Assembly: GCA_034509735.1 (NCBI GenBank)
Contig: JACGWO010000012.1
Location: forward strand, 744,001 to 808,000
DNA length: 64,000 bases
Reading direction: 5' to 3'
DNA from: Sesamum alatum
Lineage: Eukaryota; Streptophyta; Magnoliopsida; Lamiales; Pedaliaceae
This document shows, one piece after another, positions 1-12,423 of this stretch (positions within the stretch are counted from its first letter, which is position 1; each line of letters opens with the position of its first letter). The translations under genes were made by a program, and so were the position numbers. The notes under the pieces are model-generated. The model ran no database searches. It was given only the letters and a program-made list of their open reading frames with translations, and was not told the origin of the DNA.

Positions 1-5
1 AGACA

Positions 6-170
6 TTAGGTAGTGGGTATTCCGAATTCCGCTAGACCCCTCTCCTCGTTGTCTTGGCCTGCCATATGGACAACGATCTGTTGTCGCTGCTTGCGTTTCC
101 TTTGATGGAAGGTTCGTTCAATCTCGGGATCGAGTGCAACCAAATTGTCACTGCTACGAGTTCTTCGCAT
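6..170 (-). pseudogene. gag: Athila-like gag, N-terminal fragment
   Basis: A reading frame opens with ATG at 170 on the minus strand and reads MRRTRSSDNLVALDPEIERT, followed by a basic Arg/Lys/Gln stretch and an acidic segment (QDNEERGLAEF) before a TAA at 6-8. From family knowledge, plant Athila/Tat Gag proteins commonly start with a short Arg-rich segment and a DPEIE(R/K)T motif. The stop after about 54 codons is premature, so the copy is decayed. It lies downstream of the PBS at 298-315, as expected for gag. Gag would form the cytoplasmic virus-like particle of the element. Confidence 0.6.
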
Positions 171-297
171 CAATAAGCCTGAAAAGCGAGAGTAGAGAAC
201 AGTATCAATAGGCTAGACTAGACGGAGAAAATAAAGCAAAATAGAATAATGGACGGTCGGATCTAATTAAATTGTATAATTCTAATATCACAATAAT

Positions 298-315
298 TCC
301 CCAGCAACAGCGCCA
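298..315 (-). other. Primer binding site (tRNA-Asp-like)
   Basis: The minus strand reads TGGCGCTGTTGCTGGGGA, one or two changes from the common plant gypsy PBS TGGCGCCGTTGCCGGGGA. It lies six bases downstream of the presumed LTR end (CATCA at 322-326, minus strand). This site primes minus-strand DNA synthesis. Confidence 0.75.
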
Positions 316-321
316 AAAACT

Positions 322-2276
322 TGATGAGCCAAAACCACAAGTGCATGGTGTATCGCGTAGTACTCAAGATGTCGATCTCACAGGGACTATTGTGATTACC
401 AGATTTACTCAATTTTGGTTAGTCAGACCGAAATATACGAGTGAGACAATTGATTGGAATAGTAAAGCGAGTAAATTGAAATAAGAGGTTAAACAATAAG
501 GTGTGATAGTCTAGAATCAAGTATCCCCGCAATGACTGATTAACGAACCTATCAAGAACTCTTTTCTACTCAATGTGATTAATCCGAAGGAAATCGTCTT
601 AATGTCGTTACCACCCTCTTTCAAGTATGTGGAAATCTGTATTCGGTTAATTAATCTACCTATTTTCATGGAGATATAATTAAATCGAACCCATTGAGAT
701 CATGACAATTATGAGATCCTCATAGAAATTAAGCATGCTTTCTCGGTTAATTCCTAGGTTTAATCTCTGACTTTCTAACATGGAATTTCACCTTTCAGTA
801 CTTCACTCGATGTTTAAAACATGCAAACATGTGGCCAACATATTCACTAGACAATTAAGTGCTCAGAAATTAAATCGGATCAACTCATACGAGATCGAAA
901 AAGAAAACTAGAATAAATTCATTAATCTATCAAAGGGTTCAACATGATCCTAGAATAAGAATTCTACTCAGCCATAAAGTTAACGAAGAAGCAAGATAGA
1001 TATGTCAGAGAATACATCAAACAAGGTGCTAAAAAGGAGAAAGGATTAGGAAGAACTACAATCCGATCGTCCTAGCCGTCTTGAAGCTTCCCCCGACGTC
1101 TTTGTATTCCTTTGAGCCTTGTATTTGTGCTTCCTCCCCCCTTTCTCACGTCCCTAGTCCCCCCTTTTATAGTTGTAGTGGAGCAAAAAGGCAGAAAAAT
1201 CCGAATGATTCTGTTTCCAAGTGTAGAACACGCCCGTGCAGCGTGACACGGTTTCACGGGCGGACTCTTTTGTCGCAGCGGAATATCTCTTTTTCGCCCG
1301 TGATGCCTCTCAAATTGCTCTCAACCTTCGACCGGCCCTCCTCCATTCGAGTCCTCTCGGTCTCCCGACCATGTGTCTTCGACACTCGCAGCTTACTAGC
1401 GCGACATCCGAACGCATCCCTGTGCGGCGCCTTGCGCCCAAGCACTCACCTATCTGGAATGCCCATGCTCGTAGAGGGTCGCGGCTCTCGTGCCTTGCGC
1501 TCCTTCATGTCCGGCCCCAACTAGCTAGCTTGCCATCATGCATCTCGCCCACAATCTCAGGCCTCGCCGATACTTCTCGCAATGGCTCGAAGCATCCTCG
1601 CCCCGTCTCGGCACTATGGGCCAACTTACGCCCACAACGCCCATCGCATGCACAACAATCACTCGATGCATTACCGGCGCATGTCTTTGCCATACCCGTC
1701 TCGCATGCCTCGCCCTAGTAGGGCAGCATCACCCATCCGTGGTCCAACTCTTATGCCAACATCTCGCATCAGTCCCGCACGGCATGTCCAACATTCCTTC
1801 GTACCTTTCGGCGTGGCCTCATACTTTGCCCACAGCGCGGCGTCGCCCCATGACTGCGTATCTTGGCCAACGGACCGTCGTGCATGGCTAGAACCCAATA
1901 GCTCATGACACGAGTAGCTCACGAGGTCTTTCAATGCTTCGCCTCGATCGCTCATTCCACCCGAGAGGTGTTGCCTATGACTTCCCGCAGCCCGCCGGGG
2001 CATCCTCGCAATCACACGGAGCCTCTCGGCACATTGCTTGCCCAACGTGTGCCATCCTGGCCCCACGCCGCCCGTTCGGTACCCATACCGACCGGGGACT
2101 TTAGCCCTTCCTTTAAGGTGCCTAAAGCCGGCCCTTGAGGCCCCCAACATGACCCAAGGGAATCGCTCATTTAGTGCCTCACTGCACGGGGGGGATTGGC
2201 TACAGCTCATCACTGCTGTCCCCCTTATAATAGGCTTAAAAATATTTTCCCTTGTTCTAGCAGTAGATATTCAAAA
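322..2276 (-). repeat. LTR of the Athila-like element (outer boundary approximate)
   Basis: The LTR lies immediately upstream (minus sense) of the PBS and ends in ...CATCA. About 1.95 kb is plausible for this lineage. A TATA-like AT-rich stretch lies around 2224-2250. The outer end could be the TGAATATCTACTGC-like start near 2272, but no second LTR or target duplication is visible to confirm it. Confidence 0.5.
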
Positions 2277-4341
2277 TGAAGGACAAGCGGATCCGCCCGG
2301 GAGCGCGAGCGGAAGCGAGAAAGGCGAGAAATTGCGTAAATTTAAATCAAATTCAAAATACGCGAATCCCAAGGGGTGTACCCTTGGGTGCTCAACCGGG
2401 CGTTCGATGTAGGATGTGTAAATATTAAAACATATATTTAAACACATAGGGCATAGATATATAAATGAAATCAATCAAAGCGTAATAAACCGTTACCTTT
2501 GATTATTTAGCGTATGCTCCCGGCTACTAGCGTTGTTCCTTCTCCGGAATGCCTACGAAATCCAAACGTATGGATTCTCCAAAGGTGATCCACACCACAC
2601 CGGAAGAAACACACGTTCTTCTTGCTAGAAAAGAACGGGTTTAGGAAGGAATCGGTTTAAGAGAAGAACACTATGAATTAGTGTTCTCTTAAACTTACTT
2701 TGTTCTTCTTCTTGATTCAAAATCAAGTGAAGAACACAAGTGTAAGAGAGGGAGGGAGCACGAAATTTTGAGAGAGAGGAGAGGATTTTTGTCTTTTCTT
2801 TTTCCTAGAAACAGATGAATAATGAATCACTTATGCTAGGTGTTGTATATTCTAATATATATACATAATTAATGTGATTATTGGAATGTGTCTAGGTTCA
2901 TCCAAGGATGTCTAGATTCATTCCAATCAATCACCATCAATTCTTCAATCAAGCCTACCAATATTTATGGTATGATCAAATCATACCAAAAGGGAAGAGC
3001 TTGATTGGAGTTGATTTGTCTCTTTCCAAAAGAGACAAGTCAACATACCACCTAGCATGAAACATGGCTGATTTTGCTTCCTCCAAAGGAGCATGTCGGC
3101 CATATTTAATTAAGGGAAGAAGTCCAACTTCTTCCTATTCCAAATTAGGAATTATTTCTCCTCTCGGGTATAATTTAACGGACCGGGTTTTATCGTAATC
3201 CAATTACGACGAACCCAATATTAAATCCAATTTAATGTCCACTTAAATTATTCCCGTTGATCTTTTAATCTAATTAAAAGATCCAACGTCTCAACATCTC
3301 AACTTTCCATATTTAATCGAAAATCCAATTTACCGATTAAATGAAAGCCCGATACAATATCGGCCCGTCCATCCAATGGACTTTCCCTTAAGTAATCCAA
3401 TTACTTATTTTATCCTTCGAGATTGTCTCCAAGTCGATCTCTCAACCTCCTCGGTGATTTGTATGTGACCCTTTAGGTTCACCCTCAGCTAGACTTGGGC
3501 CCGTGTCCCACAAGGGCCCGTTACCATGGGTGGCCGTCTAGCAACGGTCCATGGCACTAGAGACTAGGTGAATTGGCGTGAACATTTAAGCGCCGATTCC
3601 GTACGGGTACGATCCTTCCGTCTACCGTCTCCCGGCCTTAGTCTAGGGTATGGAATTGGGCGTCGGTTCCCATCCTTGACTAGGCATCTATGCTTAATAC
3701 TCGAGACCACGTATGGTTCATTGCGTCGACACAGGAAATCATTCCCTGTTCGACCAACCACTGTGGCCACAGCTTCAAACAGCATGAACGTGTCTCCGAG
3801 TGCATAGGAGATACCTCTGTCACATACTGACAGGGGACGGATCCTCTTCTTGGAATCCACCGTCCTCGCTACACATTCTGACTGCACTGGACAAGGCTTA
3901 TGATAATCATCTTACAGAATGATTACCTCTCGCCAGATCCAAGATACAGCCGTCCTGTGCACGCGACTGCCATGATCCCTCAACTCTGAGGATTACTCCC
4001 GTACTATCGGAACCGGGGAAAACCAATCATACCGACCAAGCCTCCAAGGCTTCCATATGATGATCCCCGCGAGTCAGTCTAGTCGGCTCGATCCCAGTCG
4101 ACCAACCCATCAAGATCGTGTAGGCGTCCCACGCCTGTCGTCGATGAAACACGGCACTCATACAATGAACACGACTCTTGACGCAAGTCTCAATAGGACT
4201 CTCGATGCCCTGTCTCGAGGTCCTCGACTTGGAACGTTTCAGACCCAACTCTTAATCAGTTGGTTTCATGACCACCATCCAATGCGTGGCCCAACTGCAC
4301 GAGTTGTTATCCATGGTCTGTGGGCTTTGTTGCGATATAAG
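2277..4341 (-). repeat. Truncated ~2.1-kb LTR, inverted partner of 17922-20142
   Basis: The reverse complement matches 18085-20142 along its length. Shared landmarks are the AAGGACAAGCGGATCC end, the CCCAAGGGGTGTACCCTTGGG palindromic stretch near 2369, the paired GAACACTA/TAGTGTTC hairpin near 2665-2690 and the CGGTCCGTTAAATTATACCC block. It ends flush at 2277 with no primer site beside it, so it is a 3' or solo LTR. The other end breaks at about 4341, lacking the first ~163 bp of the intact copy. Short ORFs inside are shadows. Confidence 0.8.
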
Positions 4342-4590
4342 AGAAACAACCAAAACCGGTATCCAAGAAAGAGTTTGGCATAGAAAAGTAGTAAATTAGA
4401 TGGAATTCTGCTTTAAAGGGTGGAAGAATGCATGTGTTTCCCCTTAACAAATACGTAAAATCCCTACTTATCACGCATGCAGGTAGACAATGGAGTCTGC
4501 GCGCGCGCGAACTTCGCGCAAGATGCGCACGCAGGCCGCACGGCAGGGTTTCTTTTTCGCTGGGGTTTCTTTTTAAATATGTAATGAGAG
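4342..4590. other. Unassigned stretch between two LTR fragments
   Basis: No gene is seen. It contains a short alternating GC run (GCGCGCGCG near 4500) and a CGCGC-rich segment, followed by a T-rich tract. It matches neither neighbouring LTR and is probably a remnant of another element. Confidence 0.4.
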
Positions 4591-5409
4591 TGATATGGTA
4601 TTGACCATGGGTTGCTCGATCTTCACGACATAGGCTTGAAATGGATAACGAGGTCCGTGACCTGAGGAATACAAATAGCCAACCAACGTTATATGAACGT
4701 GACCTGCTACTTAGAACACTCAACCAACCACGAGCACGAGTAAACCAATCCACACAACGACACACTTGGGTCGAGCACGATTTGGGGGCTTTGTGAATTT
4801 GAATCACCAACCTAATATGCTAGATTGACAAAGCAAGGTTTCACTAAAGCTGAAAATAGGATATAAAATCTCCAAAATATGAGAACTCTCTCAATACGAA
4901 AAAAAAACTTGGATAAACTCTTGGTTGTTCCCATTTACATAGCTGATACATGCCTTTTATAGGCCAAAACACTTCCAAATTGACCACACATATCCCCAAG
5001 TGACTCCTTGGTGGATGTACATTCAATAATTAGTCAAAATATGACTAAAAATTAGGCATTCTTGGTAAAAAATGAGTAAACCTTATGGTCTTCCGTTTGG
5101 TGCATTGTATGTGTTAAATGCACTTTGAATGTGATTAATAAGCCTTCTTTGACCACATGACTGCACTTGGACGAAATTGGCTCTTATTATGGGCTTCCTC
5201 GGGCTTGAATTATTAAAATTAAGCACTCATGTTGGGCCTCCAATTATGACTTGATTCTATTAGCAAATATTAAGTTGAATTGGGCTTTAATTGCTTCTTG
5301 CATTCTCTTCAACCTTCCTCTTGTCATTGGCCCATTTCCAATTGTTAAGTCTTGGTGCAATTGATCTTGAACTTCTTTAGCTCGTTGGATGCCCTCGGTG
5401 TTCTCATCA
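4591..5409 (-). repeat. Family A LTR (819 bp)
   Basis: Its ends correspond to TGATGAGAACACC (element 5' end, at 5409 on the minus strand) and ...CATATCA (at 4591). The minus-sense 5' end of this LTR also encodes the pol C-terminus. Confidence 0.8.
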
Positions 5410-5774
5410 TCCTCCCCTTCTTGAAAAGAAGTCGTCCTCGACTCTTCATTATCTGTATCATAAAAAGGAGAAAGATCAAAGACATTAAAAGTAGTACTCA
5501 CTCCATACTCACCGGGCAATTCAAGCTTGTAAGAATTGTTATTGATCCTTTCAAGGACTCGAAATGGTCCATCCTCTCTTGGCATGAGCTTGGACTTCCT
5601 TTTGTCCGGAAACCTCTCTTTTCTAAGATGCAACCAGACTAAGACCCCTGGTTCAATGATAACTCGTTTCCTTCCCTTGTTTTCACGGTTCACGTACTGT
5701 TGAGTCATCCTCTCAATAATTTTTGCCTTTCCATGGATTTGCTTAACGAATTCAACACGTTTCTTTCCATCCAT
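5244..5774 (-). pseudogene. pol: Gypsy pol C-terminus: end of integrase and LTR-encoded tail
   Basis: A 176-codon open frame with no stops. It holds the end of the integrase, including the GPFRVLERI...[12 protein letters not shown] region typical of the gypsy integrase C-terminal domain (about residues 65-110). An acidic linker (TDNEES, GEDDENTEG) follows, then the GPMTRGRLKRMQEA motif (about residues 148-161). From 5409 downward the coding sequence is inside the LTR. The frame stops at 5244, earlier than related copies, where the tail continues about 20 residues to a GSP ending. The N-terminal part of pol is missing, so it cannot work as an integrase. The LTR-overlapping pol end suggests the CRM chromovirus group. 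Confidence 0.8.
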
Positions 5775-5826
5775 GTTTACTCTCCCCTACAAAGGCAAAG
5801 GAGTTAAATCAATAGGTGCATGAGGA

Positions 5827-8800
5827 CTGAGTGGCTTTAATATTGATTATTAGAGTCAATACGAATATATTTATAGCCAAAAATGAGTTATCTATCAGTC
5901 AATGATAAGGACTGAAAGCACATGGTGTTTCCAACGATTGTGTTGAGTATTAGGCATGTATCCGGACGTACGATTGAGTATGAAGGTTCTCCAAGCCCTC
6001 GATATGTCAAAGATAAAAGTGCATTAGTGTCTAAACTTGTTTAAAGGAGTTTGTCGTTGTGCAAAGGTACAAAGCTGAGCCCATGGCTCGAAATAGTGTT
6101 CTAGATGTAGTCCTGGTGTATTTTTATGTTGAATAAGATGGAGTCCTAGTCGTATAATCGAAGAGTGGCTTTAATATTGATTATTAGAGTCAATACAAAT
6201 ATATTTATAGCAAAAAATGAGTCATCTATCAGTCAATGATAAGGACTGAAAGCACAAGGTGTTACCTACGATTGTATTGAGTATTAGGCATGTATCCGGA
6301 CGTACGATGGATTGTGAAGGTTCTCCAAGCCCCCGATTTGGCAAAGATAAAAGTGCATTTGTGTCTAAACTTGTATAAAGGAGTTTGTCCTTACGCAAAG
6401 ATACAAAGCTGAGTCCATGGCTCGAAAGAGTGTTCTAGATGCAGTCCTGGTGCATTTTTATGTTGAATAAGATGGAGTCCTAGTCATATAATCGAAAAGT
6501 GGCTTTAATGTTTATTATTTGAGTCAATACGAATATATTTATAGCAAAAAATGAGTCTTTATCAATCAATGATAAGGACTGAAAGCACAAGGTGTTTCCT
6601 ACGATTGTGTTGAGTATTAGGTATGTATCCGGGCGTACGATTGATTACGAACATTGATGAAGCCCTCGATATGGCAAAGATAAAAGTGTATTAGTGTCTA
6701 AACTTGTTTAAAGGAGTTTGTCGTTGCGCAAAGGTACACAAACCTGAGTCCATGGCTCGAAATAGTGTCCTAGATGTAGTCCTGGTGTATTTTTATGTTG
6801 AATAAGATGGACTCCTAGTCGTATAATTGAAGAGTGGCTTTAATATTGATTAATAGAGTCAATACGAACATATTTATACCCAAAAATGAGTTATCTATCA
6901 GACAATGATAAGGACTATAAGCACAAGGTGTTTCCTACGATTGTGTTAAGTATTAGGCATGTATCCGGACGAACGATTCATTATGAAGTTCTCCAAGCCC
7001 TCGATATGTCATAGATAAAAGTGCATTAGTGTCTAAACTTGTTTAAAAGAGTTTGTCGTTGCGCAGAGGTACAAACCCGAGTCTATGGCTCAAAATAGCA
7101 TTCTAGATGCAGTCCTGGTTTATTTTGATGTTGAATAAGATGGAGTCCTAGTCGTATAATCGAAGAGTGGATTTAATATTGATTATTAGAGTCAATACGA
7201 ATATATTTATAGCAAAAAATGAGTCATCTATCAGTCAATGATAAGGACTGAAAGCACAAGGTGTTACGTATGATTGTGTTGTGTATTAGACATGTATCCG
7301 GACGTACGATTGATTGTGAAGGTTCTCCAAGCCCTCGATTTGGCAAAGATAAAAGTGTATTAGTGTCTAAACTTGTTTAAAAGAGTTTGTCGGTGGGCAA
7401 AGGTACAAAGCTGAGTCAATGGCTCGAAAGAGTGTTCCAGATGTAGTCCTGGTGCATTTTTATGTTGAATAGGATGGAGTTCTAGTCATATAATCGTAGA
7501 GTGGCTTTACTATTGATTATTAGGGTCAATACGAATATTTATAGCCAAAAATGAGTTATCTATCAGTCAATGATATGGACTGAAAGCACAAGGTGTTTCC
7601 TACGATTGTGTTGAGTATTAGGCATGTATCCGGACGTAGGATTGATTATGAAGGTTCTCAATTCCCTCGATATGGCAAAGATAAAAGTGCATTAGTGTCT
7701 AAACTTGTTTAAAGGAGTTTGTCGTTGTGCAAAGGTACAAAGCTGAGTCTTTGGCTCAAAAGAGTATTTTAGATGTAGTCCTAGTGCATTTTTATGTTGA
7801 ATAAGATGGAGTCCTAGTCATATAATCGAAGAATGGCTTTACTATTGATTATTAGAGTCAATATGAATATGTTTATCACGAAAAATGAGTCATGAATCAG
7901 TCAATGATAAGGACTAAAAGGTATTTTCTACGATTGTGTTGAAGATTAGGCATGTACCCGGACGTGCGAGGGATTATGAAGGTTCTCCAAGCCCTTGATA
8001 TAGAAAAGATAAAAGTGCATTACTGTCTAAACTTGTTTAAAGGAGTTTGTCGTTGCGCAAAGGTACAAAGCTGAATCCATAGCGAAAGAGGGTTCTAGAT
8101 GTAGTCCTAGTGCATTTTTATGTTGAATAAGATGGAGTTCTAGTCATATAATCGAAGAGTAGCTTTAATATTGATTATTAGAGTCAATACGAATATATTT
8201 ATAACAAAAAATGAGTCATCTATCAATCAATGATAAGGACTGAAAGCACAAGGTGTTACCTACAATTGTGTTGAGTATTAGGCATGTATCCGGACGTACG
8301 ATTGATTACGAACGTTGACCAAGCCCTCGATATGGCAAAGATAAAAAAAAGTGCATTAGTATCTAAACTTGTTTAAAGGAGTTTGTCATTGTGCAAAGAT
8401 ACAAAGCTGAGTCCATGCCTCAAAAGAGTGTTTTAGATGTAGTACTAGTGCATTTTTACGTTGAATAAGATGGAGTATTAGTCAGATAATCGAAGAGTGG
8501 TTTTAATATTAATTATTAGAGTCAATACGAATATATTTATAGCAAAAAATGAGTACTTTATCAGTCAATGATAAGGACTGAAAGCACAAGGTGTTTCCTA
8601 CGATTGTATTGAGTATTGGGCATGTATCCGGACTTACGATTGGTTATAAAGGTTCTCCAAGCCCTCGATATGGCAAAGATAAAAGGGCATTAGTGTCTAA
8701 ACTTGTTTAAAGGAGTTTGTCGTTGCGCAAAAGTACAAAGCTGAGTCCATGGCTCAAAAGAGTGTTCTAGATGTAGTCCTCGTGCATTTTTTATGTTATA

Positions 8801-11407
8801 AGATGGAGTCCTAGTCATATAATCAAAGAGTGGCTTTAATATTGACTATTAGAGTGAATATGAATATATTTATAGCCAAAAATGAGTCATCTATCAGTCA
8901 ATGATAAGGAGTGAAAGCACAAGGTGTCTCCTACGATTGATTACGAATGTTGACCAAGCCCTCGATATGGCAAAGATAAAAAAAAGTGGATTAGTATCTG
9001 AACTTGCTTAAAGGAGTTTGTTGTTGTGCAAAGATACAAAGCTGAGTCCATTCCTCAAAAGAGTGTTTTAGATGTAGTACTAGTGCATTTTTGTGTTGAA
9101 TAAGATGGAGTCTTAGTCATATAATCGATGAGTGGTTTTAATATTGATTATTAGAGTCAATACGAATATATATTTATAGCAAAAAATGAGTTATCTATCA
9201 GTCAATGATAAGGACTCAAAGCACAAGGTGTTTTCTACGATTGTGTTGAGTATTAGGCATGTATCCGGATGTACGATTGATTATAAAGGTTCTCCGAGCC
9301 CTCCATATGGCAAAGATAAAAGGGCATTAGTGTCTAAACTTGTTTAAAGGAGTTTGTCGTTGTGCAAAGGTACAAAGCTGAGTCCATGGCTCAAAAGAGT
9401 ATTCTAGATGTAGTCCTAGTGCATTTTTAGGTTGTATAAGATGGAGTCCTAGTCATATAATCGAAGAGTGGCTTTAATATTGACTATTAGAGTCAATACG
9501 ACTATATTTATAGCAAAAAACGAGTCATCTATTAGTCAATGATAAGGACTGAAAGCACAAGGTGTTTTCTACAATTGTGTTAAATATTAGACATGTATCC
9601 GGACGTACGATTGATTATGAAGGTTCTCGAAGCCCTCGATATGTCAAAGATAAAAGTGCATTACTGTCTAAACTTGTTTAAAGGAGTTTGTCGTTGCGCA
9701 AAGGTACAAAGCTGAGTCCATGGCTCGAAATAGTGTTCTAGATGTAGTCGTGGTGTATTTTTATGTTGAATAAGATGGAGTCCTAGTCGTATAATCGAAG
9801 AGTGGCTTTAATATTGATTATTAGAGTCAATAAGAATATATTTATAGCAAAAAATGAGTCATCTATCAGTCAATGATAAGGACTGAAAACACAAGGTGTT
9901 ACGTACGATTGTGTTGCTTATAAAGCAGGTATCCGGATGTTGGATTGATAACGAAGGTTCTCCAAGCCCTCGATTTGGCAAAGATAAAAGTGTATTACCG
10001 TCTAAACTTGTTTAAAGGAGTTTGTCGTTGCGCAAAGGTACAAAACTGAGTCCATGGCTCGAAATAGTGTTCTAGATGTAGTCCTGGTGCATTTTATGTT
10101 GAATAAGATGGAGTCCTAGTCATATAATCGAAAAATGGCTTTAATATTGATTATTTGAGTCAATCCGAATATATTTATAGCCAAAAATGAGTCATCTATC
10201 AGTCATTTATAAGGACTGAAAGCACAAGGTGTTTCCTACGTCTGCGTTGAGTATTACGCATGTATCCAGACGTACGATTGATTATGAACGTTGATGAAGC
10301 CCTCGATATGGCAAAGATAAAAGTTCATTAGTGTCTAAACTTGTTTAATAGAGTTTGTCGTTGTGCGAAGGTACAAAGCTGAGTCCATGGCTCAAAAGAG
10401 TGTTGTAGATGTAGTACTAGTGCATCTTTATGTTGAATAAGATGGAGTCCTAGTCATATAATCGAAGAGTGGCTTTAATATTGATTAATAGAGTCAATAC
10501 GAATATACTTATAGCAAAAAATGAGTTATCTAATCAGTCAATGATAGGGATTGAAAGCACAAGGTGTCTCCTATGATTGTGTTGAGTATTAAGCATGTAT
10601 CCGTACGTACGATTGATTACGAACGTTGACCAAGACCTCAATATGGCAAAGATAAAAAAAGTGGATTAGTATCTAAACTTGTTTAATGGAGTTTGTCGTT
10701 GTGCAAAGATACAAAGTTGAGTCCATGCCTCAAAAGAGTGTTTGAGATGTAATACTAGTACATTTTTATGTTGAATAAGATGGAATCTTAGTCATATAAT
10801 CGAAGAGTGGTTTTAATATTGATTATTATAGTCAATACGAATATATTTGTAGCAAAAAATGAGTTATCTATCAGTCAATGATAAGGACTGAAAGCACAAG
10901 GTGTTTCCTACGATTGTGTTGAGTATTAGGCATGTGTCCGGATGTACGATTGATTATAAAGGTTCTCCAAGCCCTTGATATGGCAAAGATAAAAGGGCAT
11001 TAGTGTCTAAACTTGTTTAAGGAGTTTGTCGTTGCGGAAAGGTACAAAGCTGAGTCCATGGCTTAAAAGAGTGTTCTAGATGTAGTGCTAGTGCATTTTT
11101 ATGTTGTATAAGATGGAGTTCTAGTCATATAATCGAAGAGTGACTTTAATATTGACTATTAGAGTCAATACGAATTTATTTATAGCAAAAAATGAGTCAT
11201 CTATTAGTCAATGATTAGACTGAAAGCACAAGGTGTTTCTTACGATTGTGTTGAATATTAGACATGTATCCGGTCGTACGATTGATTATGAAGGTTCTTG
11301 AATCCCTCGATATGTGAAAGATTAAAGGGCATTAGTGTCTGAACTTGTTTGAAGTAGTTTGTCGTTGCGCAAAGGTACAAAGCTGAGTCCTTGGCTCGAA
11401 AGAGTGT
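5827..11407 (+). repeat. 333-bp satellite array, block 1
   Basis: About 17 tandem monomers. Recurrence of GGAGTCCTAGTC at 6141, 6474, 6809 and 7142 gives a period of 333-335 bp. Conserved landmarks are ATTATTAGAGTCAATACGAA, GAGTCATCTATCAGTCAATG, TATTAGGCATGTATCCGGAC, CTCGATATGGCAAAGATAA and GTTTAAAGGAGTTTGTCGTT. Monomers here are relatively diverged, with an irregular longer-range order: a GAACGTTGACCAAG variant at about 8310, 8945 and 10620. No gene is present; the recurrent ~70-codon ORFs are by-products of the repeat. Confidence 0.95.
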
Positions 11408-11640
11408 TGATGAGAACACCGAGGGCATCCAACGAGCTAAAGAAGTTCAAGTTCAATTGCACCAAGACTTAACAATTGAAAGTGGGCCAATGACAAGAGG
11501 AAGGTTGAAGAGAATGCAAGAAGCAATTCAAGCCCAATCCAACTTAATATTTGCTAATGAGATCAAGTCACAATTGGAGGCCCAACATGAGTGCTTAAAT
11601 TCAATAATTCAAGCCCAAGGAAGCCCATAATAAGAGCTTA
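11408..11640 (+). repeat. Family A LTR fragment inside the satellite
   Basis: It begins at the exact LTR terminus TGATGAGAACACC and runs about 230 bp, through the LTR-encoded pol tail (GPMTRGRLKRMQEAIQ) to its stop after a GSP ending. It then breaks into satellite near 11644. The reading frame from 11391 to 11630 is open but is only the pol tail joined to satellite. Plus orientation, opposite to the copy at 4591. Confidence 0.85.
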
Positions 11641-11866
11641 ATTTCTTCATAGTCGTATAATCGAAGAGTGGCTTTAATATAAATTATTAGAGTCAATACG
11701 AATATATTTATATCAAAATATGAGTCATCTATCAGTCAATGATAAGGACCGAAAGCACAAGGTGTTTCCTACGATTGTGTTGAGTATTAGGCATGTATCC
11801 CGACGTACGATTGGTATGAAGGTTCTCCAAGCGCTCGATATGGCAAAGATAAAGTTCATTACTGTC
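11641..11866 (+). repeat. 333-bp satellite, continuation of block 1
   Basis: Part of one monomer in the same orientation as block 1, from ATAGTCGTATAATCG to CATTACTGTCTA. It then flips orientation at about 11866. Confidence 0.85.
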
Positions 11867-12343
11867 TAGGACTCAATCTTATTCAACATAAAAATGCACT
11901 AGTACTACATCTAAAACACACTTTTGAGCCATGGACTCAGCTTTGTACCTTTGCACCACGACAAACTACTTTAAACAAATTTATACACTTATTCCCTTTT
12001 ATCTTTGCCATATCGAGGGCTTGGTCAACTTTTGTAATCAATCGTACATCTGGATACATGCCTAATACTCAACACAATCGTAGGAAACATCTTGTGCTTT
12101 CAGTCCTTATCACTGACTGATAGATGACTCATTTCTGGCTATAAATATATTCGTATTGACTCTAATAATCAATATTAAAGCCACTATTCGATTATATGAC
12201 TAGGATTCCATCTTATTCAATATAAAAATGCACCAGGACTACATCTAGAATACTCTTTCAAGCCATGGACTCAGCTTTGTACCTTTGCGCAACGACAAAC
12301 TCCTTTAAACAAGTTTAGACCTTAATGCACTTTTAGCTTTGAC
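11867..12343 (-). repeat. 333-bp satellite, inverted segment
   Basis: About 1.4 monomers read on the minus strand. The landmarks appear as reverse complements, for example AAACTCCTTTAAACAAGTTTAG and CTGACTGATAGATGACTCAT. This is the only inverted satellite in the window. It meets the plus-oriented block head-on at about 11866 and abuts the LINE at about 12344. Confidence 0.9.
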
Positions 12344-12423
12344 ATAATGAAAGCTAGTTTCCTAATTCTCTCTCTAGTATTCTCTCCTCCATCTCTCACA
12401 CAATATACACATTCTCGGCCTTC

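Larger units (their letters stand above)
1..2276 (-). mobile_element. Athila/Tat-like Ty3/gypsy element, 5' end (gag start, primer site, LTR)
   Basis: On the minus strand, reading from the right, the order is a long LTR, a tRNA-Asp-like primer binding site and the beginning of a gag gene. This is the 5' end of an LTR retrotransposon whose body lies left of the window. The PBS sequence and the gag N-terminus (DPEIERTF-type motif) resemble plant Athila/Tat elements. The outer LTR boundary is uncertain. I place it near 2272-2276, where the next LTR family begins. The stretch 1080-2200 is GC-rich with CCCGTG/CACGGG runs and holds short ORFs on both strands that show no recognisable domain. Confidence 0.65.
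4591..5826 (-). mobile_element. Truncated CRM-like Ty3/gypsy copy, family A (LTR plus pol end)
   Basis: It starts with TGATATGGTATTGACC, the same LTR terminus as the full element at 26711. It runs through a complete LTR (4591-5409) and the end of pol, then breaks at about 5820 where satellite sequence begins. It differs from the 26711 element by base substitutions as well as indels, so it is an older copy. No target duplication is visible because the right side is truncated. Confidence 0.85.

Noticed and set aside
1081..2213. Several overlapping ORFs (up to 180 codons) on both strands
   Set aside because: GC-rich LTR sequence with few stops. No recognisable domain, and frames overlap on opposite strands.
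3564..4810. ORFs of 70-167 codons, repeated at 18055-18862
   Set aside because: They fall inside inverted LTR copies or their border and are not conserved as coding.
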